DNA from: Isoetes taiwanensis
Taxonomy: Eukaryota > Streptophyta > Lycopodiopsida > Isoetales > Isoetaceae
Length of the DNA: 64,000 nucleotides
Assembly: GCA_021234155.1 (NCBI GenBank)
Contig: JAJEKV010000187.1
Span: forward strand, 1 to 64,000
Reading direction: 5' to 3'
Below, in pieces: positions 23,340 to 36,395 of the stretch. Under the pieces are notes generated by a model. That model made no database searches. It was given only the letters and a program-made list of their open reading frames with translations, and was not told where the DNA came from. The translations under genes were made by a program, and so were the position numbers. The number at the start of each line of letters is the position of its first letter. The first letter of the stretch is position 1.

Positions 23340-25350
23340 ATTTTTTGTGCAGGATGTTGTATCCCCTTTCTGCAGAATGGATCGATGTCTTAAAGCACCA
23401 GTTGAAGAAAAAACTATAGAAGAAGATTGAACTCTCATGCAAGCACTTCGAGGTCAGCATCGGGTTCAGATTTCAATCCTCCTGTTGATGAAGCTTCGGA
23501 AAGCACTGTTACAAGCAGACAAAGAAAATCAAAACAGAGGGTTTGTAGGGGTGGATACGTGACAAAGCCAATACAAGGAAAGTGAATGCTGCTGTAAATC
23601 TCATAATGAATGAGGTATCTAATTTGACTCCAAAACAGCAAAGTATATTTGCAAGAAGATTATTGCAGGACAAAAGATTGCAATTCCTATTTGAGCCAGT
23701 CATTGGAAGGCCTCAAGAGGCTATCGTGAAAACAGATCTGGTGAAGAATTAAAGGATGGCCTCCAAGATGTCAAACATGCAAATAGCAATGACAAACTTG
23801 CTGCAAAGCATTCTGTACTATCTATGGTGGTTGGAGAGGAAGGAGAATTACAGAAGACTTCACTACCAGCTAAGTTGCTGAAAATACATCCTAGAAATAT
23901 GAAACTAGCAGTGGAGAGAAGGAAAAGAATGTCACTAGGTGGATCAGGCTATGAAGGATATGGTTGCTCAGTTTTGGTTAGATAACTCAAAGGTTTCACC
24001 AAAAATTAGAGATGTCATGAAGAAGATGACACAACCAATTCAATATATTGACATTACACAGGTACGACTGTAATTTAGCTGTAATTGCATCTTTTTTTGC
24101 AGAATAAAGTTTGCTCTACATGGAAATGTCAAATTATTTCATGGCAACACATATTTGTTTACATGTATATTGTGGATGTATTGTAGATATAGGCAGTAAC
24201 TAAGAATAAATTAGTGTGGAGATGTATTAATTGTCAAGAAATTATGTGACTTCATAGTAAATGAAATAAAATTCATGTCAGAATATACATGTATGTGTGG
24301 GAGTTTAGGGTCTTGAATATGTAAAAGATTTGTATGTAATGTAATGTAATGTAATGTAATGTAATGAGGTGACTAATTTTATTTCACTGTAATTTTACAG
24401 GCTGAATTATTCCAGAATTTTATGGATCAGTATCCAGAGGTTCGGATTGGGCTTAGGCAATTTGAATACTTAAAACCTTCTTGCATTAGAAAGCTAAAGG
24501 AAAGAAACAAATGTTGTTGCGTGAAATATGAGCAATCAGATCTGTACAAGTAGGCATTTAATTTGATGAGGTCAAGACTCCATGAAAATTGTTCGTGCAA
24601 TTGTGGTGTGTGCGTATCTGAAGCTCATGCTGGGATATGTCAAGCCAAGAACAAGACATTTGATAATGTTAGCACATTTTGGAGAGCTATGGTATGTCAC
24701 AGAATAGCAGGCAACGAGTGGCATAAGCTACAATGTATCAAATCAGATTGTGGAAATTGTGGGAAACAATTAATTGAGTTGTGTCCAAGAGAATACAATG
24801 CGCAGCTTGGTCAAAGGCTTGATTGGCAAGTCTATGATTACGTTAATGAGCCCTCGAAGAAAGGAGCTTCACGAAGACTAAAGCTAATTGACAAGAAAGG
24901 CAGCTCCAGTAATATGTTGGATAACATGTTTGATCATATGTCGAAGTTTATATATCATAACTTTGTGGCACATTGGCAGAGCAAACAATTCAAGGAATCC
25001 ATGAAGAGTCTTCGTGATGATACCGTATTATCAGTTGTTGATTTCTCGGAGAATTATACTTTGAAACCATTCAACGAGATTCAAGCACAACATTGGTACA
25101 ATGAACAAATCAGCATATTGGTCCACATCACGATGTTCAAGTTACAGGGTAAAATGAGAAAATGTGTGCACTTCTTTATTTCAGATGACAAAATACATGA
25201 TACTCACTTTGTACAAAAAGCATTCAAGATGCACCTCAATTGGCTGAAAGAAATTGGTGCTAAAATACCACTTAGTTTGGTCTGACGGGTGTGCAGCCCA
25301 ATTCAAGTCGAGAAGAGCTTTCTATCATTTCCCTGCTCTGGTTTTGCAGT
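23340..25350 (+). pseudogene. Transposase relic of Element 2
   Basis: The N-terminal part (about 23370-24060) is broken by stops but ends in AQFWLDNSKVSPKIRDV, matching exon 2 of the Element 1 transposase. After an intron holding a TAATG microsatellite (about 24334-24365), 24402-25300 encodes the Cys/His module (NKCCCV, CSCNCGVC, CGNCGKQL, LCPRE) and the core (VVDFSENYTLK, IQAQHWYNEQISILVHIT, ISDDKIHDTHFVQ). A 1-nt shift near 25262 moves the WSDGCAAQFKSRRAFYHFP segment into another frame. Homology stops about 25345, so the HGKG segment and C-terminal domain are deleted. An in-frame TAG also lies near 24551. Confidence 0.8.
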
Positions 25351-26191
25351 GGATGTCCCTGCTCTGGTTTGCACTCTCTTTTTTCCAGCTGTTTTGGCAT
25401 CAGCTTTGACCATAAATTTAGTAGTTGCCTTGGCTGCAATCTCCAAGGCTTCTTCAATATCATCTGGCTCCATTGAATCGTCGCAAGTCTCTGAAGTAAA
25501 GAAAGTGCTTCATTCTAATGTTTTGAAAGCAAGACAAAAAAAGAAACACGTACCTGCCAAAGAACAAGACTTTTCCTCAACTTGAACTTCAACAGCAGCT
25601 TCAGGACTGTTTTCAATGTCGTCACCAACATCTTCAGTAATTTTATCTGTAAACACGCCAACGTAAGTTTTAAAAAAAAAAAAAAAAAACCTTTGAATAG
25701 GAGAAAGAATTACTTTATGGGCTTTTCGACATTGTTGTCGCAATAGTAGCGTAGCAAACTTCAACAAATTGGGATCTCTTTTTGGAAAACAACCTCTGCT
25801 GCAAAATATTGAACATTAGTGAACTCTAACTACAACAGATGCAATCTTAATGTAATCAGATTGTAATCACCCTACCTTCCATAATTTCTGAAGTTTTATC
25901 CAAGTACCCCTCGGTCTCCAAATCCTGCACTGATTGCTTATGAGAGGTTGCAATTCTCAAAGGTGATGTAGATGTGGATGGACTTCCAACATCGATAGCA
26001 GCAGCATCTTTTGTGCCAGGTTCAGAAACTGGGATGTCTGAGAATGGTAAATGCAACCCCTTCTTAACAACATCCTTCTTTTCACCTACAACATAAGATT
26101 TTGCTATATTCAGAACTTAAGCATAGTGCATGAAACATGAATTGTTTAGTTTACCTCGAGTTTTAGTTCTTGCTTTCTTGATACTACCCAT
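25272..26191 (-). CDS. Second accessory gene of Element 2, 5' part only, function unknown
   Basis: ATG at 26191 opens a short basic exon (MGSIKKARTKTR) ending at 26155. The next exon, 26085 to about 25871, joins in phase and is Ser/Thr/Pro-rich. Further GT/AG-bounded exons near 25627-25554 (acidic, DDIENSPEAAVEV) and about 25495-25345 (Ala/Lys/Glu-rich) follow. The whole visible protein is disordered. It sits where Element 1 has the HAD phosphatase-like gene, whose N-terminus is also disordered, so this may be the N-terminal half of a homologue whose catalytic part was lost in the deletion near 25340. That equivalence is inference. The last frame overlaps the antisense of the transposase relic. 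Confidence 0.45.
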
Positions 26192-26813
26192 ATCTGCATT
26201 GACACAATTGGGATCATAAGCAAATAAGAAATGTAAACACTTGATTCAGAATCATGGGGAGATGTAGAGCAGATAGAAATCAGATGCAAATCAAAACAGA
26301 ACAAGTGTTAATTAGATGCAAGTAGGTTTTTACTACAGGCAAACTTTCTGCTGATAATGTAATGACAAAATAGAAGTACATTAGTGTGCATAGCTATCAG
26401 AATGTAAAGGAAAACCAAATACTAAATTCAAATGCATTTCAGAACATATGTAAAATGTAAAGAACAAAATATTTTATCAATACACCCTATCAAATACATC
26501 ATTCAACATTGAATGTAAAGGAATGTCAAATACTAAATTCGTATGCATTTCAGATCACATGTAAATGCAAAGTACAGTCATATGCAATACACCCTATCAA
26601 TACACTCTGTAAAGGAATTCCAGAAAAGCACTTCATGGCACATGTAAATGTAAAGAACAGAAGCAAATACATTACATCTTTACAGTAAAGACAAAACCAC
26701 GCCAAATCAATTGCTAATACAGTTATGTACATGATGGAAACTAACTACATCTAAGTACACTCAAACTAATTATGTAATGAAAATAGAAATAGATGTACCT
26801 TGAGAAGGGATTC
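26192..26813. other. Spacer between the Element 2 accessory genes
   Basis: AT-rich with repeated AATGTAAAG-type phrases (for example about 26400, 26510, 26590, 26648). No gene seen. Probably promoter or UTR sequence of the minus-strand gene starting at 26191. Confidence 0.4.
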
Positions 26814-27315
26814 CTAAGCAGTGTCGCAGGTCTCGGACCATGAACAATCATGTACACATGTATTCGTCGTTGAAACCCTAAATAGAAGACAAAATAGACA
26901 ATATGTATGACCACAAAGTGGAGATATTACCATGGTCGAGTCAGGGCAATCATTGCAGCTGCTGCAAGTATTGGTAATATGTGAGGATGAAGCGCTCCGT
27001 CTTGCTGCGAGTATGGGAGCGGGCTGCAGGCCTATCGGGTCTGATCTTTCCAAATGCTTAGTCATCTCCTTTATTCTATTCTCACAGTTGGAATTAACTT
27101 CCAAATCCTTGCTGATTTTTTCAATGGCAGCTTCTAATTCTTGCAAATCAGCCTTTAAACAATCAATGGGAATCATTAGAGCATCTAAGTCAGCAATATA
27201 ACTTGATTTCTCCTCCTCTAAGTGGGATGCCAAAGCCATTTGCACATCAGTTGGCTTCCCGCTTGCTTTTAAACCTGCCATAATGCTGAACTGCTCACAT
27301 ATTTGTGCATCTTTA
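26814..27315 (-). pseudogene. Element 2 RING-like coiled-coil gene, 3' part
   Basis: The frame reads out of the Copia A target site and continues through a coiled coil (ASHLEEEKSSYIADLDAL..., NRIKEMTKHLERSD) into a RING-like finger, C-x2-C ... C-G-H-T-Y-C-x2-C ... C-x3-C, ending at a stop at 26814. EMTK and the Cys/His core match the Element 1 gene at 6928. Joined across Copia A after removing one CTTTA copy, codons run on without a break into 44542-44640. Insertion of a 17-kb retrotransposon makes it non-functional. Confidence 0.75.
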
Positions 27316-27807
27316 TGTTAAAATCAATGCAATCGCCACAGTCTTCCAACACAAATCTGTGTCTGCATCCACCCACTGTATTCTTCAGTTGATTACATTA
27401 ATAGTCATCAATCTGGCGGTTCCGGGATGGATAAACTTTCCAATCCAGGCTTCTTCAATAAATACCCAAATATCCCATAGGATAAACTTTAAACCATGGA
27501 AACCTAACCATGTTACCACGTACAAATTTTCCACGCGTATTTTATACGACAGAACCGTATACGAGCACTGAAGGGGAAATACGCGCTTATCTTTTGATTT
27601 TAAACGCATCAAACGCAGGCAGCGCCCATTTTCATCTTCGATGCTCTTTACTTGCATTCACTGCCACTGCTTCTCATGAATGCTTGTATGAATCCTCATT
27701 AGCCCAGGGGAGCCAAGATGTGGTCACTAATCCCCTGAGTCTTTGCAGCTTTATTGTATAAAGACCTATACTTCTGCTCAAATATCACATGACACATAAT
27801 TTTATCA
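27316..27807 (-). repeat. Copia A 3' LTR
   Basis: 492 bp. Pairs with 44041-44541; differs by scattered substitutions and a small indel near 27476. A polypurine tract lies just inside. Confidence 0.9.
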
Positions 27808-27854
27808 TCCCCCCTTCATGTGATATTCCCTGTTGTCACAGTGTAGCAGACTTC

Positions 27855-29470
27855 TTAATTCCAGAAATCTGGACAATGTGAACTAACATAAGTTAAATGC
27901 ACCTGATCTTTCTTTACCATATCCCTAATAAAATGAACCTCCATATCAATATGTTTTGACCTTTCATGCAGAATTGGGTTTTTTGTCATAGCAATACAGC
28001 TAGTATTGTCACAATAGAGAACTGTTGGTCCTGTTTGTGCAAATCCAAATTCTTCCATGAGTCTTCTTTCCCAAATTATTTCTTTAGTCAACAAGGCTGC
28101 AGAATTGTACTCAGCTTCAGCACTGGATAGTGTAATGCTTCCTTGTTTTTTACATTTCCAGGCAATTGGAGCTCCACCTAATAAAACCACATACCCTGAA
28201 GTAGATTTTCGTTTGTCTAAATCCCCTCCCCAATCAGCATCACAATAAGCTTGCAACTGCAAATTAGCTTCACTAAATAGAATACCATAATGCATTGTAC
28301 CTTTCAAATATTTTAAGATTCTTTTTGCTGCATTCCAGTGACCTCTTCCAGCTTTATTATTGTACCTGCTGAGAATATTGACTGCAAATGCAATGTTAGG
28401 CCTAGTACAGTTTGCCACATATGATAAGCACCCAATCAAACTCCTGTAGGGTATTTTTTCCATTTCTTTACTTTCTTTTTCAGTTTTTGGGCTCATGTCT
28501 GCAGAGATTTTATGACCAGGCACCATGGGAGTATGTGCCACATTACAATTTTCCATATAAAATCTCTTTAACATATTTTGAATATGTCCTTGTTGACTTA
28601 GAGCTAGTATCCTTTGATTTCTATTCCTGTATATATCAATACCCAGAAATCTTTTGAGTTCTCCAAGGTCACTCATTTGAAATCTCCTTTTCAAAATATC
28701 TTTGCAATGATTTAGTACTTTATTTCCATTTGCTACCATAATGTTGTCATCAACATACAAAGCAATAATGCACCAATCATTTCCCATTTTAAATCTGTAA
28801 ATATTCCCATCATAATTGAGCTTTTCAAAACCCTGTTCTAACAAATATCCATCCATGCACTTATACCATTCTCTGGGAGATTGCTTAAGGCCATACACTG
28901 CTCTATTTAATCTCCACACTTTACCTTTTTCTTCTTCAAATCTAGGTGCAGGTTTTAGATATATTTCCTCTTCCAATTTAGTATTCAAAAATGTTGTACT
29001 TACATCCATATGATGTATTTCATAATCACAGGCATTTGCAATAGCCAATAGCATTCTCAAGCTGTTTATCTTCACTAATGGTGAGAATGTTTCATCAAAA
29101 ACTTCTCCCCTTTTTTCTGTGTGAAACCTTGAGCAACCAGTCTGGCTTTGAATTTCTTTGTTCTTTTATCAACACCAGGTTTCACTCGATATATCCATTT
29201 ACTTCCAACTATATTCTTATTCAATGGCATATCTACTATAGTATAAGTGTTTGTTCTCTTAAAAGCACTCATTTCTTCTTCCATGGCATTTAGCCAGTTT
29301 TTTCCATGAGAATCATGCACTGCTTCATCATAATTTTGAGGTATTTTATCATTTTCCAATATCAAAATATCAAATACTGTATTAATTTCTCCTGCAACAG
29401 ATCTGAATCTTTTGCTTCTTCCAATTTCATTTCTCCCATCACTACAAGAGGATAGTCATTTTTCATCACT
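27855..29470 (-). pseudogene. Copia A reverse transcriptase and RNase H
   Basis: Two overlapping frames. 29365-29075 holds the RT N-terminus (NIVGSKWIYRVKP, KARLVAQGFTQKKG) and 29075-27855 holds MDVSTTFLN, LYVDDNIMV, YADWGG-like and the RNase H signatures SSAEAEY and SKHIDMEVHFIRD. One frameshift separates them. The C-terminus ends close to the polypurine tract. Confidence 0.9.
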
Positions 29471-31336
29471 TTAATATCACCTAAAATTCTAAAAAGTATT
29501 AAGTGATACAAATAATGATATTCAGTGACACTACTAATGACAAGATTCTATCATCTATAGCATCATCATTATCGTCATAAATTTGGTCAACAATTATATC
29601 AGTATTAATTAATGATAGTATATGTGTTACTAATAGCGTCATGAATAATATCACATATTGCATCAACTTTACCATCATTTATTACTCCAATGGTGTTAAT
29701 GACAATATAAGTGTTATAGCTCATGCCAATTACAATATCACCTATAGCTTCATCTATAGTATCACATATTGACAATATTATATCAGTGCTAGTATATGAT
29801 GCTATATGTGTCGATAATAGCATCATGGATAATATCATGACTTACATCACTCTTACTATCAATACTTGTTGTAATTTTGGTAATGATAATTCAAATGTTA
29901 ATGCTTATGACAATTGTAATATCATTTGTAATGGCACTACCTTCTCCGAACTCTCATAGACAAAGTACACAAAATGATATTACTTGAACAAGAAAGAAAA
30001 AGATCTATTAGAGCAAACTTTCAAGTGCCACTTCATTTCACCTATCAGGCAATCTACAGGCCACTCCAGGACATGATATGTGGAATTGTGGGATCATACT
30101 TGGCAATCTCTGTCACAATTTTGCAGGAGAACACCTGCGTCAACGGTGGCAGTTTTTGCTGCTAGATCTGGAGCTATGGTGGAAGAAGACTGATCTAGAG
30201 CTATGGTGGAAGAAGAGCTAGATCTAGAGCTGCAAATCTAGGTTGATGAGAAGGCCTTCGTTTCCTCCTGGACACACCAATACGGAAGAGCTGTGAGCCC
30301 CTTTGCTTATCACTTTAATTTTTCTTCCCTATTGCACTACATTTGCCACAGTTGGGATCAATTCCTTCTCAGTTGTTAGGCAGGCTTTGAGCCTATGCAA
30401 GACCATCCAAGGTCGACCACCTCAAACTGTGTATTGAAATGTGAACTTTAGTATTTGTGGCACGTTCCGATTATAGAAGCCACATATAGAGATGTCCGGA
30501 TTTGCTACCATACCTCCATATTTTTTAAAGACTAAAAAACGTTTACGGCTGTTCGATAGCTGGCAAATAGCAGAGATGAATATGAATATTTTGGAAAGCG
30601 ATTTAACTGTGAAGGTTTAAGGCAAGTGCTGGAATGCTATCTTCTAGTTTGGATGGGCTCCATTTTATTTCATGAATTGTGGAGCCAGAACTCCAATGTA
30701 TACTATCCATACAGAATGTGTCTTTCATGTTTCAATTGATACGTAATATGTGTGTCCCAAAGACTCGTGTGTTTATATAAGATGATCCATGTCTTAGGAT
30801 TAAAACATTTTCTAGGAAGTCAAGATGCATAACATAGCAAGCCATGGCTATAAGCTTCTAGAAGGCCATGTTTTTTATTCTCATGTTTTGAAATGTTTAT
30901 TCTCAAACATCTCAACAAACTAATATTAACAAAGTTAACAAGCTCTGTGTATAAAATTATTATGTGTGTCATGATAAATCAACCCTAAATGCCTGGGCAC
31001 GAAAATAGTGGTATCTACTGCTCAATGCATGATTGTATAAGAGAGGCCCATAAGACCCTCTCACAAAGGTATACCTTAGTGATTTTGCCTTGGAACATGA
31101 CGACACCATATAGGTTTTGAAGGCTTTGGAGCAGGGACCACCTAATCTTAATGCATTGAACGTGGAAATGCTAAAGTATCAGAATAGGCTTCCATATTAT
31201 GTTAGGTTCTACAATTTTGTTTGGAGGCGTGAGAATGCAAGTAGTGGCATACCAAATCCTCAATTATCTCTTCCTTCTCTCTTTTCTCCATTAAACCCCT
31301 CTCAAATTTAGCAAGGTATTGCCCATATCTTCCTTT

Positions 31337-31464
31337 TTGTATAGGGGAATGGAGGTTGGGGCCTCCATTCTGGGTTTTCAGATGGGGTCTCGCGACCGGC
31401 GTTAGCCGAGAGCGGGTCACCTGGAAATCGGAATGGAGGCCTCAACCTCCATTCCCCTATACAA
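31337..31464. mobile_element. 128-bp hairpin MITE
   Basis: 34-bp arms at 31337-31370 and 31431-31464 are inverted copies with one mismatch, starting TTGTATAGGGGAATGGAGG. The loop is about 60 bp. Each arm also contains a GGAGG...CCTCC sub-palindrome. Confidence 0.8.
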
Positions 31465-32072
31465 TATAGAAGTTGGGGACGTTTTTTTTCTTTCTGCAAA
31501 TCCAACAAATTTACAGGGCATTTGCCAGCAGACTTACAGCATTCTTACAAGATCCGACAAGGTTTTACAAAGATTTTTCGTCCCTTGAACAGATCCTGCA
31601 ATAAACCTGCGATTTTTCGACCCTTGAAGAGATCTGCTACCTGTGCAGAAGTAAACTACATGCAAACTAGGTCAAAGAGCAGGCATTGGGCCGAAGAACA
31701 AGGCCATGGCAAGCATTTCTTTTGAAGAATTGGGCGTTGGATCAAAAACAGAGGAAGAACATGCCTATTGCGAGCTTCAAAATGCTCCGTTGTGGTAACG
31801 ATGGCAAGCACCGTGAAGAACTGTCGATCTGTGAAGAACTGGCGATGGCAAGCACTCCAGTCTGGGAAGAACTGGCGATCTGGGAAAAATTGGCGATGGT
31901 GAGAACTAGCGGCGACTACAAACATAAAACAAAACCTAAGAAAGCCCTAACCTGCGCAGCCGGTCAGTCAGAATGCGTGAAGCTAACTTCCATTCTGTGT
32001 TATTGGGTGATGCCACGCGTCGGCATCGAAATGCACACCACTAAAAATAACGGACCCAACTTCTATATTGTT
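31461..32072. repeat. Inverted repeat pair ACAATATAGAAGTTGGG, possible 0.6-kb element
   Basis: 17-18-bp inverted copies at 31461-31477 and 32055-32072 bracket about 610 bp with one unrecognised plus-strand ORF (31686-32081). The left copy overlaps the 31337-31464 hairpin, so the two may be parts of one composite element. Confidence 0.5.
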
Positions 32073-33171
32073 ATTTTGTAGTGCAATAGAGCTGTTTAGA
32101 ATTAAGGAGATGTATACATTTTCGTCATTGATATTTAAATATTTTGCAAATTCCCTTTTTGAATTCATTTAAATTGCTTTTCATAGAAGTACAACGTACG
32201 ATTACTCAATACTTCAAGAGCGTAAGGCGCTTGGCAAATTCTGGTATGTCTATATGCCTAGAACAACAAGCATGTGGCAAAATAATTAAGAAAAAATCAT
32301 TGTTGACGGCTTATTACAATGCAAATAGGGTTATGCAAGCATCTTAGGGCTAACTTTTGCTGTGATTTTTTGGCCAGAGCTTTTGGCCTTGGGCGCCCAA
32401 GCGACCTCTTTCGTCGCATCAGATATGGAAGAACTGGAAACAAAAAAAAAAATCCGGATCTGCTGCTAGCAGCTGCCGAAATCCCTGAGCATTGTGTCTG
32501 GCCAAAGAAATAAGACTGACTGCCAAGCTTTACCTTGCAGATTACAGAGCCATGGCCGGATATATGGGTAGGGCCGAAACATGCAGATATGACCCTGGAT
32601 TTAGCCTTTTCGAATATACAGAAGCCAGAGATGAACTATGATTTTCGCTGGAGACGGCATTGCAGAATGATGTTCTTGCCTTTGAATCCTGCTTAAGGTA
32701 ACAGTTAATGATTTTTATATGTTTACAATGGAGATTTAAGCTTTATGCTCCGGTCCTAAGGGTTCTCAGTGTGTTTAGAGATATGGCCATAAGTAAGATT
32801 GTGACCAGTGGTTTCGATTCTTGTGTAGCGGATTTAAAGCAGCCAGTTCTTGCACAAGGATAAGTTTCAGGTCTAAGCTTGACTGATAAGATTATCCCTG
32901 TAATTATTTTACATGACAGTCATACTTTTTTGCTTTGAAGATTAGACTCGTTGTTTTTAAGTAAAATGGATTTGCATTAAACATAAATCCTAGTTAATCA
33001 TGAACCATGGATACTGTTTATGGTGACATCAGTTGTTAGCCAACAAGATTTACAATCTGAAAATTTTAACAGCTGGCTTAAGCTGCTTGTATACAGGGGT
33101 AACACCAAGAGAATGCAGCATTGGTTCAAGATCAAGCAGAAAATGATTATTGTCAAGATAATGACTGAACT

Positions 33172-33560
33172 GAAAGAACACTTATGGAACGGATTAGACA
33201 ACAGCCCAAGGTTGAATTGAAGCAGGTAATTCTGGTTTGAAGTTCAGAAGCTTGTTTCAGTTTATGCGATCATTTTGCATGGAATAATAAGGGGATACAG
33301 AGCAAGGATAGTAGATGTGAGAGAAGAGATTCTATGGTAAAGAAGCACTGGCAAGCTCCCTGGAGACACAATCTTTGCTCTCACAGCCTGGTGGCCAGTT
33401 CATGCTAAATGGCCATATCCAATAATAAGCACTAACTATAATTTATGCTAGTTTCTTCCTGTATGAGGATGAAAAGGCACGTCTAGTGCAAGAGACTGGA
33501 CTCGAGCTGAAGCAGATTAATAACTGGTTCATCAACTAGCGAAAGAGAAGCTTCCAAATT
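33172..33560 (+). pseudogene. Class II KNOX homeobox fragment (ELK plus TALE homeodomain)
   Basis: Three exon-like blocks with intron-like gaps. 33172-33225 encodes ERTLMERIRQQPKVELKQ and stops at a GTAATT donor. About 33291-33422 encodes GYRARIVDVREEIL, a TAA, then [16 protein letters not shown] and KWPYP. About 33455-33560 encodes [24 protein letters not shown], a TAG, then RKRS. The ELK helix and homeodomain recognition helix are class II (KNAT3-like). Two stops make it a pseudogene. Introns were retained, so the fragment was captured from genomic DNA and is not a retrocopy. Confidence 0.85.
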
Positions 33561-34726
33561 GTAGACCAGTTGTTGTTTTCAAACTTTTCAACAGCACTCA
33601 TGGCTCTATTGGGCAGCGAGGATTACATCTGGATCATCTACATGGCATATATGGATAAGCTTGGTGGCTATGCCACATGCCAGTCTGATATCAGTGTGCT
33701 GCATTCCAGATTCAGGCAGAATATTTGGAGAGACATACTTCAGTTTCAAAATCACATGACACTTGTCATTGCACTTGGCATGGCAGAAATGTGTACTTGG
33801 TATTTTGATTATGTGAACATTAATGTAACAGAAAGACATTCATTGGCCATTACATTCTGAACAATGGGGCAATTAGAATTTTTTTTCCTTGTGTATGACA
33901 GATTCTTTGGCTTTTTTTATATTATCAAAATGTATGCTGCATTCTTTGAACTTATTGATGGCCCTCTTCTTTATGCAATATTGGTATACCAAATGTATAT
34001 TGCCTATATTGGTATACCAAGTGGTCGCGAAAAATTTCTCTACACATCCATAACATATTTTGTACATACTTTGTACATAAATTGTACCATTTTTGTATAT
34101 ATATTCCCTAGAACTAAACCATTGAAAGGGTTGACATATCAGGTAATAGAACTATTGAGTTAACCACACCCCGGTTTTTTTTTCCTGATATTCGTATAGG
34201 GCTTATAGATGGTATTATAGGTGATGGAAAACATGAAACTATATTTGATACAATTACAATTTAACTTAACAATATATGACATTATACTTGTCGTTAATTA
34301 TGATACAGTCATAAACCTCCACGTGGTATTATATATGGCATTGTCAATGATGCTACATCTGATACTAATCATGTTAGAAAGAATGATACAAAAGATGACA
34401 CTTGTTTTTTATGAGTCATTTAATTATAGTAATACAAGTGATATCATAGCTGACACTATTATAGCGCTCGTGGTGACATTATGGGTGATTTAATTATAGC
34501 AATACATGTGTTCCTATAGCTGACATTATTATAGCAACACAAGGACAAAATGCATGATATTATAACTGCAGCTATAGATGATGTTGCAAATGATACTATT
34601 ATGCCACTACAATGCTATAAAATATGATACTACAACTGTTGTTATTGATGATGCTACAGGTGAGGATATAGATGATGCGATTTTATCAACAACTACCGTC
34701 ACTTATTGTATCAAAATCTAAAAATT

Positions 34727-35683
34727 TTAAAAGTACGATTTTAAGCAAATAAATGATGAAACTAGTGACTTAGATTGCATATTCTCTTGTAGTGCATGTG
34801 ATTCTAAAACATGTTTAGCTTCATCTGCCAAAATCTGAGCTTCAGTCCGTTTTGGCTTTCTCTTGGGTTTGGTACCATGATCAACTTCTAACTCTTGATG
34901 TTCAATTCTAGGTTCCATTTCAGACTCAACAACTTCCTCTGGAATTAATTCTGACTCATTGTCAGAATCACTTAAATCTGCCTGTTCAACCCTTTCAGTT
35001 TTATCTTCTTCTTCATTTATTTCTTGTTGTATTTCTGTAATAACATCCTTTCTTTTATTATCATATGGGGTTTCTGAGTTTACCATGGGAATCCTTCTAT
35101 AAAACTCATTCTCATTAAAAATAACATCCCTGCTAACTATGATTTTTCTCCTTGCTGGATCATATAGTCTGAATGCTTTTGAGCTTGAATCATATCCTAC
35201 AAGATATGCTATATATGCCCTATCATCCAATTTCTTTTTTAATTCTTCAGGGACATGAACAAAACATAAACATCCATATGCTTTAAATCTGTCATAAGAT
35301 GGAAGCTTACCAGACCAAAGCATCTCGGGAATAGCACCTTTTATGCCTGTAGAAGGTAGCAAATTTTGAATATAGACTGCTGCCTTCATAGCTTCATCCC
35401 ACAGAAAATTTGGTAGGCCAGAGTATTTTAGCATGGATCTCACAGCATCTAGTAAGGTTCTGTTCTTTCTTTCAGCTACTCCATTTTGTTGTGGTGAGTA
35501 TCTACAAGTTAGTTGCCTCTTGATTCCCTTGCTTGCACAAAAAAACTTAAATTCATCAGATATATACTCACCTCCCCTATCTGACCTTATACATTTAATT
35601 TTCCTTCCAGTCTCTAGCTCAGTTTCAGCAGTCAAGGCCTCACTTGCTTGATCTTTTGTTTTCAGAATATAACATTTTGTCCT
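34727..35683 (-). pseudogene. Copia A integrase, C-terminal part
   Basis: Continues the integrase after the GTCCT target site: KCYILKTKDQ, CIRSDRGGEYISDEF, SPQQNGVAERKNR (catalytic Glu) and the C-terminal GYDSSSKAFRLYDP and VSRDVIFNENEFY signatures. Interrupted on the 3' side near 34735 by the foldback insertion. Confidence 0.85.
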
Positions 35684-36328
35684 TGAAAAATTATAAGCAA
35701 GAACACTTAGCAATACTTAACCCAAAGCAATCAATCAGCAATTTCCCTTGTAATTACTAGGTTATTCAAACCATTGTAATAGCACAACGTTTTTCAATTT
35801 CAATCGAATAGGCCTTTAGCAATATTTCAAACTTCAAATATAGTGGCAACACATCGAACTTTAACCACGAAAACCCTTACAGTTCCGGAATACATTTATC
35901 TACTATGCATCTTGGTTTATAGGGCCGGATCCGGCCGCTATGGCATGGTTCCGGCCTCTGAGGCATCCGTGTACATTTCCCCTTTCGCTTAGGGACTTCT
36001 AAATTTGAATCTAGTTTACCTCCATCTGTTTCAGTAAACAGTTTAATGGTCTCGACCCTAATATACAATTTAATGGTCTCAACCATTGCTATAATATTCA
36101 CAATGTCTGCTCTCATATTTCAATGGTTCTTACCATTGTTAATGGTTAAAACATGTCAAATAATGCATGCATATGTATTCGTCTGCCTGCAACTGTCAAG
36201 TGCTCTGTGAATCTTGAATCTCTAAGACCCTTTAGCCTGGATGTTGACAGTTGCTTTGCCACTAACTGCATTATCAGTGGTTAACCATGTAAACCTGTGT
36301 GATGACATAATTTTACACATAACTTACA
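35684..36328 (-). repeat. Copia B 3' LTR
   Basis: 645 bp, 8 differences by eye from 41652-42296, no indels. Confidence 0.92.
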
Positions 36329-36395
36329 CTCCTTCTTCAGCACACAGGTTTATAACTTTCAGTAACTTTCTGCTGATTTCTGAAACATGTAAACT

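Larger units (their letters stand above)
29480..34735. mobile_element. Foldback/MULE-like insertion in Copia A carrying a KNOX fragment
   Basis: Both flanks (about 29480-29960 and 34180-34735) are AT-rich arrays of degenerate GATGATAC/CTATAG phrases that are inverted relative to each other, resembling long terminal inverted repeats with subterminal repetition. The ends show weak inverted matches around AAAATTCTAAAAAGT. Boundaries are approximate; I did not find a convincing target duplication. The interior is largely non-coding and includes a captured class II KNOX fragment and smaller hairpin repeats. Confidence 0.5.

Noticed and set aside
24330-24366. TAATG tandem repeat as a regulatory site
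   Set aside because: A short microsatellite inside an intron of a dead transposase; no further signal.
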